NCBI GenBank assembly: GCA_003452735.1 | Contig: DMNL01000010.1 | Span: 1 to 9,308, forward strand | DNA: 9,308 nucleotides | Direction: 5' to 3' | Source of the DNA: Spirochaetaceae bacterium | GTDB lineage: Bacteria; Spirochaetota; Spirochaetia; Treponematales; Rectinemataceae | In this document: piece by piece, positions 6,460 through 9,308 of the stretch | How the letters are laid out: each line of letters begins with the position of its first letter | Numbering within the stretch: position 1 is the stretch's first letter | Notes under the pieces: generated by a model | The model's input: only the letters and a program-made list of their open reading frames with translations | Databases searched by the model: none | What the model was told of the DNA's origin: nothing | Made by a program: the position numbers and the translations under genes

Positions 6460-9024
6460 ATGCCTGAACAATTCCTTTACCAGCAGCTCGATACGCTTTC
6501 CCAGTGGGGTAGTATCGAAAAAGAAGTCCCCGACAGTGTAGCGCGAAACCTGAACCCCAAATACGAATTGCGCCCATACCAAATCGAAGCCTTTGCGCGC
6601 TTTTTCCATTGTTATAGAAACGACTTTCCCAACAAGACTTATCCTCTGCATTTGCTTTTCAACATGGCAACGGGGAGCGGCAAGACGCTCATCATGGCGG
6701 GGCTTATTCTCTATCTCTACGAGCAGGGCTATCGAAATTTCCTGTTCTTCGTCAATTCCACCAACATCATCGAAAAGACTAAAGATAACTTCCTTAACCC
6801 TTCAAGCATTAAATACCTATTTAATCCAGATATTTTTATTGACAAACGGCATATACACGTTTCATCAGTTGAAAACTTTGAAGCCGTAAACACCAATGAT
6901 ATCAACATCTGCTTTACCACGATACAGAAACTTCATTCTGATCTGACCAACGAAAAAGAGAATTCTCTGACTTTTGAGGACTTTCGCAAGCATAAGATTG
7001 TTCTGATTGCCGATGAAGCCCATCATATAAACGTCAAGACGAAATCAGAGGGAGAATTATTCGAAAGCTGGGAAAATACCGTCGAACGCATCTTTACGCA
7101 GAATGAAGACAACTTGCTTCTGGAATTCACCGCAACCCACGATTACGCCACGCCAACGATGGTGAAGAAATATCGCAATAAAGTGATTATTAAATATGAC
7201 TTATTACAATTCCGCAACGATCGTTTTTCAAAGGACGTGGTTATAGTACAATCAGATTTTGATCAACAGGAGCGCATTCTGCAAGCTCTTATCTTGAGTC
7301 AATATAAGCAGGAAGTGGCGGCAAAATATCGTATTAATCTAAAACCAGTTATTTTGTTTAAAGCCCAGCGAACTATAGAGCAATCCAAAAAAGTCCAGGC
7401 GGAATTTCATAAACTAGTTGATGAGCTTACTGCCAGGCAGATTGCTGGCATTCGCAAGTCAAACATTCCCCTTGTGCAACGTGCCTTTCGATTTTTTGAT
7501 GAACAAAGAATAAGCGATGAGCAACTTGCGAATCGGTTAAAGCAAGAATTCCAACCTGATTTTTGTTTATCGGTAAACGATGAGAAAGAAAAAGAGAATT
7601 ATCAAATTCTCGTAAATACACTGGAAGATAAGAATAACCGTATCCGCGCCATTTTCGCCGTCCAAAAACTTAACGAAGGTTGGGACGTGCTCAACCTTTT
7701 CGATATTGTTCGATGCTATGAAACGCGTGATTCCGGCAAAGGCAAAATTGGCACTACCACATTATCCGAAGCGCAACTCATCGGACGGGGAGCCCGCTAC
7801 TTTCCCTTTGTTCTGCCGGGAAGCGATGACCGTTTTCGCCGTAAATTTGACGGCGACCTGGGGCATGAACTGCGCGTGCTGGAAGAACTGCACTACCACA
7901 GCATCAACGATTCACGATATATCTCAGAAATCCGTCAGGCGCTAATCGAACAGGGTATGATGGACGAGCGCGAAGTAACTCGCGAGCTAAAACTGAAAGA
8001 GTCATTCAAGGAAACACCATTCTACAAGTATGGGATTGTCTGGCTCAACGATCGTCAGCGCAAAGATTACCAACGGATTTACTCCTTTGCTGATTTAGGA
8101 GTGAAGAAGCGAAACTATATCCACTGTATCGCTACAGGTCAGGGCGGTACAACCGCCGCTTTGAAGAACGCGGAAAAAGAGTTGATGTGGAAAGACGAAG
8201 CCTGTCAGGATGTGAAGGTGCGGGACATCGAGCGCAACATTGTTCAATCTGCTATTGCACGTAATCCGTTCTTTACCTTTGCCAATCTCAAACATTATTT
8301 TCCCCATCTTGTCTCTATGCACGACTTCATAGCTTCTTATGATTATCTCGGCGGATTGGAAATCACTTTTCAGGGTAATGTGTACGGCCTAGGCTACAAT
8401 CGCGCTGAACAACTCGCCGCCATGTCAGGCTTGCTGAATCAGATCGAATCAGAAATTCGCGCTAATGTCACCGATTACGAAGGCACGCACGAATTCAGGC
8501 ATGATTGGGTACATGAAGTCTTTAAAGACAAGATACTGAAATTCAATGCTCAAAATCCCCGCGCCGCCGACGACGCACAGTTTGAGTATTTCGTCTCTAC
8601 CAAAGACTGGTTTGCCTTCAACACCATTTATGGCACAAGTGAAGAAAAAGCTTTTATCCGTATGTTTGATAGGCAAATGGAAAAATTGCAAGAACAATAC
8701 GAGCAAATCTATCTATTACGCAATGAAGGCCATTTCGCTATCTACAACTATGCTGATGGTCAAGCCTTTCAACCAGACTTTGTATTGTTCCTGCGCGAGA
8801 AAGGCGGCAAGTTGCTCATTTACCAACTATTCATCGAGCAAAAAGGGAGACACATCGAAGAGTATGACCGCTGGAAAGAGATTTTTCTAGAAGAAATCAC
8901 TTCCGAGTTTGGCAGTAAATCGCTGACATTTGAAGGCAAGAAATACCGCTTGATTGGCTTGCCGTTCTACAAAAAAGAAGACGAAAACCAATTCATAGCA
9001 AGGTTTGAATCAGTGTTGAATTAG
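6460..9024 (+). CDS. res: Type III restriction-modification system restriction subunit Res
   Basis: Res pairs with Mod, uses ATP for DNA translocation or sliding-state switching, and cleaves DNA at a fixed distance from unmodified sites. Numbered from the ATG at 6460 (854 residues), the superfamily 2 helicase motifs are all present. They are Walker A ATGSGKT (70-76), DEAH (185-188), TAT (224-226), a motif V region NEGWDVLNLFDIVR (405-418) and motif VI QLIGRGAR (439-446). The C-terminal nuclease is PD-(D/E)XK: QPDF with D773, then E793-Q-K795 in FIEQKG. Length and order match functional Type III Res proteins. An in-frame TTG at 6448 is less likely as a start, because GGAG (6450-6453) is six bases before the ATG at 6460. 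The gap to the preceding stop is 12 bases, so expression depends on the shared operon. No stop or frameshift is seen. AT-rich patches fall near 6780-6840 and 7560-7620. Confidence 0.95.
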   Translation: MPEQFLYQQLDTLSQWGSIEKEVPDSVARNLNPKYELRPYQIEAFARFFHCYRNDFPNKTYPLHLLFNMATGSGKTLIMAGLILYLYEQGYRNFLFFVNSTNIIEKTKDNFLNPSSIKYLFNPDIFIDKRHIHVSSVENFEAVNTNDINICFTTIQKLHSDLTNEKENSLTFEDFRKHKIVLIADEAHHINVKTKSEGELFESWENTVERIFTQNEDNLLLEFTATHDYATPTMVKKYRNKVIIKYDLLQFRNDRFSKDVVIVQSDFDQQERILQALILSQYKQEVAAKYRINLKPVILFKAQRTIEQSKKVQAEFHKLVDELTARQIAGIRKSNIPLVQRAFRFFDEQRISDEQLANRLKQEFQPDFCLSVNDEKEKENYQILVNTLEDKNNRIRAIFAVQKLNEGWDVLNLFDIVRCYETRDSGKGKIGTTTLSEAQLIGRGARYFPFVLPGSDDRFRRKFDGDLGHELRVLEELHYHSINDSRYISEIRQALIEQGMMDEREVTRELKLKESFKETPFYKYGIVWLNDRQRKDYQRIYSFADLGVKKRNYIHCIATGQGGTTAALKNAEKELMWKDEACQDVKVRDIERNIVQSAIARNPFFTFANLKHYFPHLVSMHDFIASYDYLGGLEITFQGNVYGLGYNRAEQLAAMSGLLNQIESEIRANVTDYEGTHEFRHDWVHEVFKDKILKFNAQNPRAADDAQFEYFVSTKDWFAFNTIYGTSEEKAFIRMFDRQMEKLQEQYEQIYLLRNEGHFAIYNYADGQAFQPDFVLFLREKGGKLLIYQLFIEQKGRHIEEYDRWKEIFLEEITSEFGSKSLTFEGKKYRLIGLPFYKKEDENQFIARFESVLN

Positions 9025-9046
9025 CATAATCAGCAAATAAAGACCG

Positions 9047-9061
9047 TTCCTCAATGAGGAA
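9047..9061. repeat. Short perfect hairpin after res (possible weak terminator)
   Basis: TTCCTC (9047-9052) and GAGGAA (9056-9061) are perfectly complementary around an AAT loop, 22 bases after the res stop codon. On the plus strand an A-rich tract rather than a T-run follows, so it is not a standard intrinsic terminator. On the minus strand it is followed by a T-rich stretch (CTTTATTT), which would better suit transcripts coming from the tRNA side. Confidence 0.35.
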
Positions 9062-9070
9062 AAGATTGGT

Positions 9071-9142
9071 TATCCTATATTCCGAAAGAAAACCAGGATA
9101 ATTAACTTTTCTCTATCACAGGAATGATACAGGTTTGATAGA
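9071..9142. repeat. Two consecutive 7-bp inverted repeats in the res-tRNA spacer
   Basis: TTATCCT (9071-9077) pairs with AGGATAA (9096-9102) across an 18-base loop, and the second arm is followed by TTAACTTTTCTC. TCTATCA (9113-9119) pairs with TGATAGA (9136-9142) across 16 bases. The first could be a weak terminator for the RM operon. Loops are long and stems short, so this is tentative. Apart from these and the neighbouring hairpins, the 208 bases between res and the tRNA contain no gene I can support. Confidence 0.3.
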
Positions 9143-9162
9143 TACCAACAAGGTGAGAGCAG

Positions 9163-9183
9163 CTAGCCCTGGAGGCCAGCTAG
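9163..9183. repeat. Imperfect palindromic hairpin downstream of the tRNA
   Basis: CTAGC (9163-9167) pairs with GCTAG (9179-9183), and inside it TGG pairs with CCA around an AGG loop with a two-base CC bulge, giving eight pairs. It lies 50 bases beyond the tRNA 3' end on the tRNA's transcription side. No T-run follows in either direction, so it is not a canonical terminator. It could be part of the precursor structure or an unrelated palindrome. Confidence 0.35.
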
Positions 9184-9232
9184 AGCCTTCTCCGACACCG
9201 CCATCTCTTTCATAGTAATTTTTGATTCTTTT

Positions 9233-9304
9233 TAGCCCCTAGGGGAATCGAACCCCTCTTTAAAGATTGAGAATCTTTTGTCCTGACCGATAGACGAAGG
9301 GGCC
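9233..9304 (-). tRNA. tRNA-Glu (anticodon CUC)
   Basis: The reverse complement folds into a full cloverleaf of 72 bases. The acceptor is GGCCCCT with AGGGGCT, with G-U at the first pair. The D arm is GTCT/GGAC. The anticodon stem is AAAGA/TCTTT around loop TTCTCAA, and the T arm is AGGGG/CCCCT around TTCGATT. The loop places CTC at positions 34-36, reading the GAG glutamate codon. The body resembles bacterial tRNA-Glu (TTCGTCTA, GGACA, AGGGGTTCGA). CCA is not encoded: A73 is followed by A-rich DNA, so a CCA-adding enzyme is needed. The AT-rich anticodon stem differs from the CCGCC/GGCGG stem of the E. coli tRNA. Only four bases of its 5' flank are in the window, so its promoter cannot be seen. 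Its 3' end points towards the RM operon. Confidence 0.95.
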
Positions 9305-9308
9305 TCGG

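Noticed and set aside
1..9308. CRISPR array, transposase, integrase or rRNA
   Set aside because: No regularly spaced repeats, no recombinase or transposase motifs in long frames, and no rRNA-like sequence were found in either strand.

Overview
The window is a 9.3 kb bacterial chromosome segment of moderate, patchy GC. The best lineage hint is the gene cut by the left edge, a CarD-family RNA polymerase-binding regulator. Its sequence (VVYPSQGVG, MVPVDK, DWKLRYQMNLDLLKKG, LPILERKLY) resembles the multiple CarD paralogues of spirochaetes as I remember them. A TVP38/VTT-type membrane gene and a tRNA without encoded CCA fit that but do not prove it, so the spirochaete assignment is an inference of moderate strength.

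Left part (1-2656, minus strand): a partial carD-like gene sits behind a near-consensus sigma70 promoter placed so close to the start codon that the mRNA should be almost leaderless. Upstream of it lies a 703-residue protein with one canonical EF-hand loop and a membrane-anchored C-terminus. Between them are an inverted repeat overlapping the promoter -35 and three copies of TTGTCGT.

Middle (2811-3909, plus strand): a decayed zone. A TVP38/TMEM64 (VTT) membrane gene is readable in one frame from end to end but interrupted by TAA, TGA and TAG. It is followed by a short signal-peptide-like ORF that looks like the start of a second broken gene.

Right part (3910-9024, plus strand): a compact four-gene operon encoding a Type III restriction-modification system. 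The order is mod (beta-class N6-adenine methyltransferase), an 84-residue all-helical unknown, a nucleotidyltransferase-fold protein with an intact Asp triad, and res (helicase plus PD-(D/E)XK nuclease). The two middle genes overlap each other and the first overlaps mod, so a probable toxin-antitoxin-like or accessory pair is embedded inside an RM operon. Mod and Res together would modify and cut unmodified invading DNA. The pair may add a second defence layer or stabilise the locus.

Right edge (9025-9308): about 200 bases with four small inverted repeats, then a minus-strand tRNA-Glu(CUC) whose 3' end faces the operon. A 12-base partial match to the tRNA T-arm at 3738-3749 makes this tRNA a possible, weakly supported, insertion point for the defence island. 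No integrase, transposase, CRISPR array or rRNA is visible.
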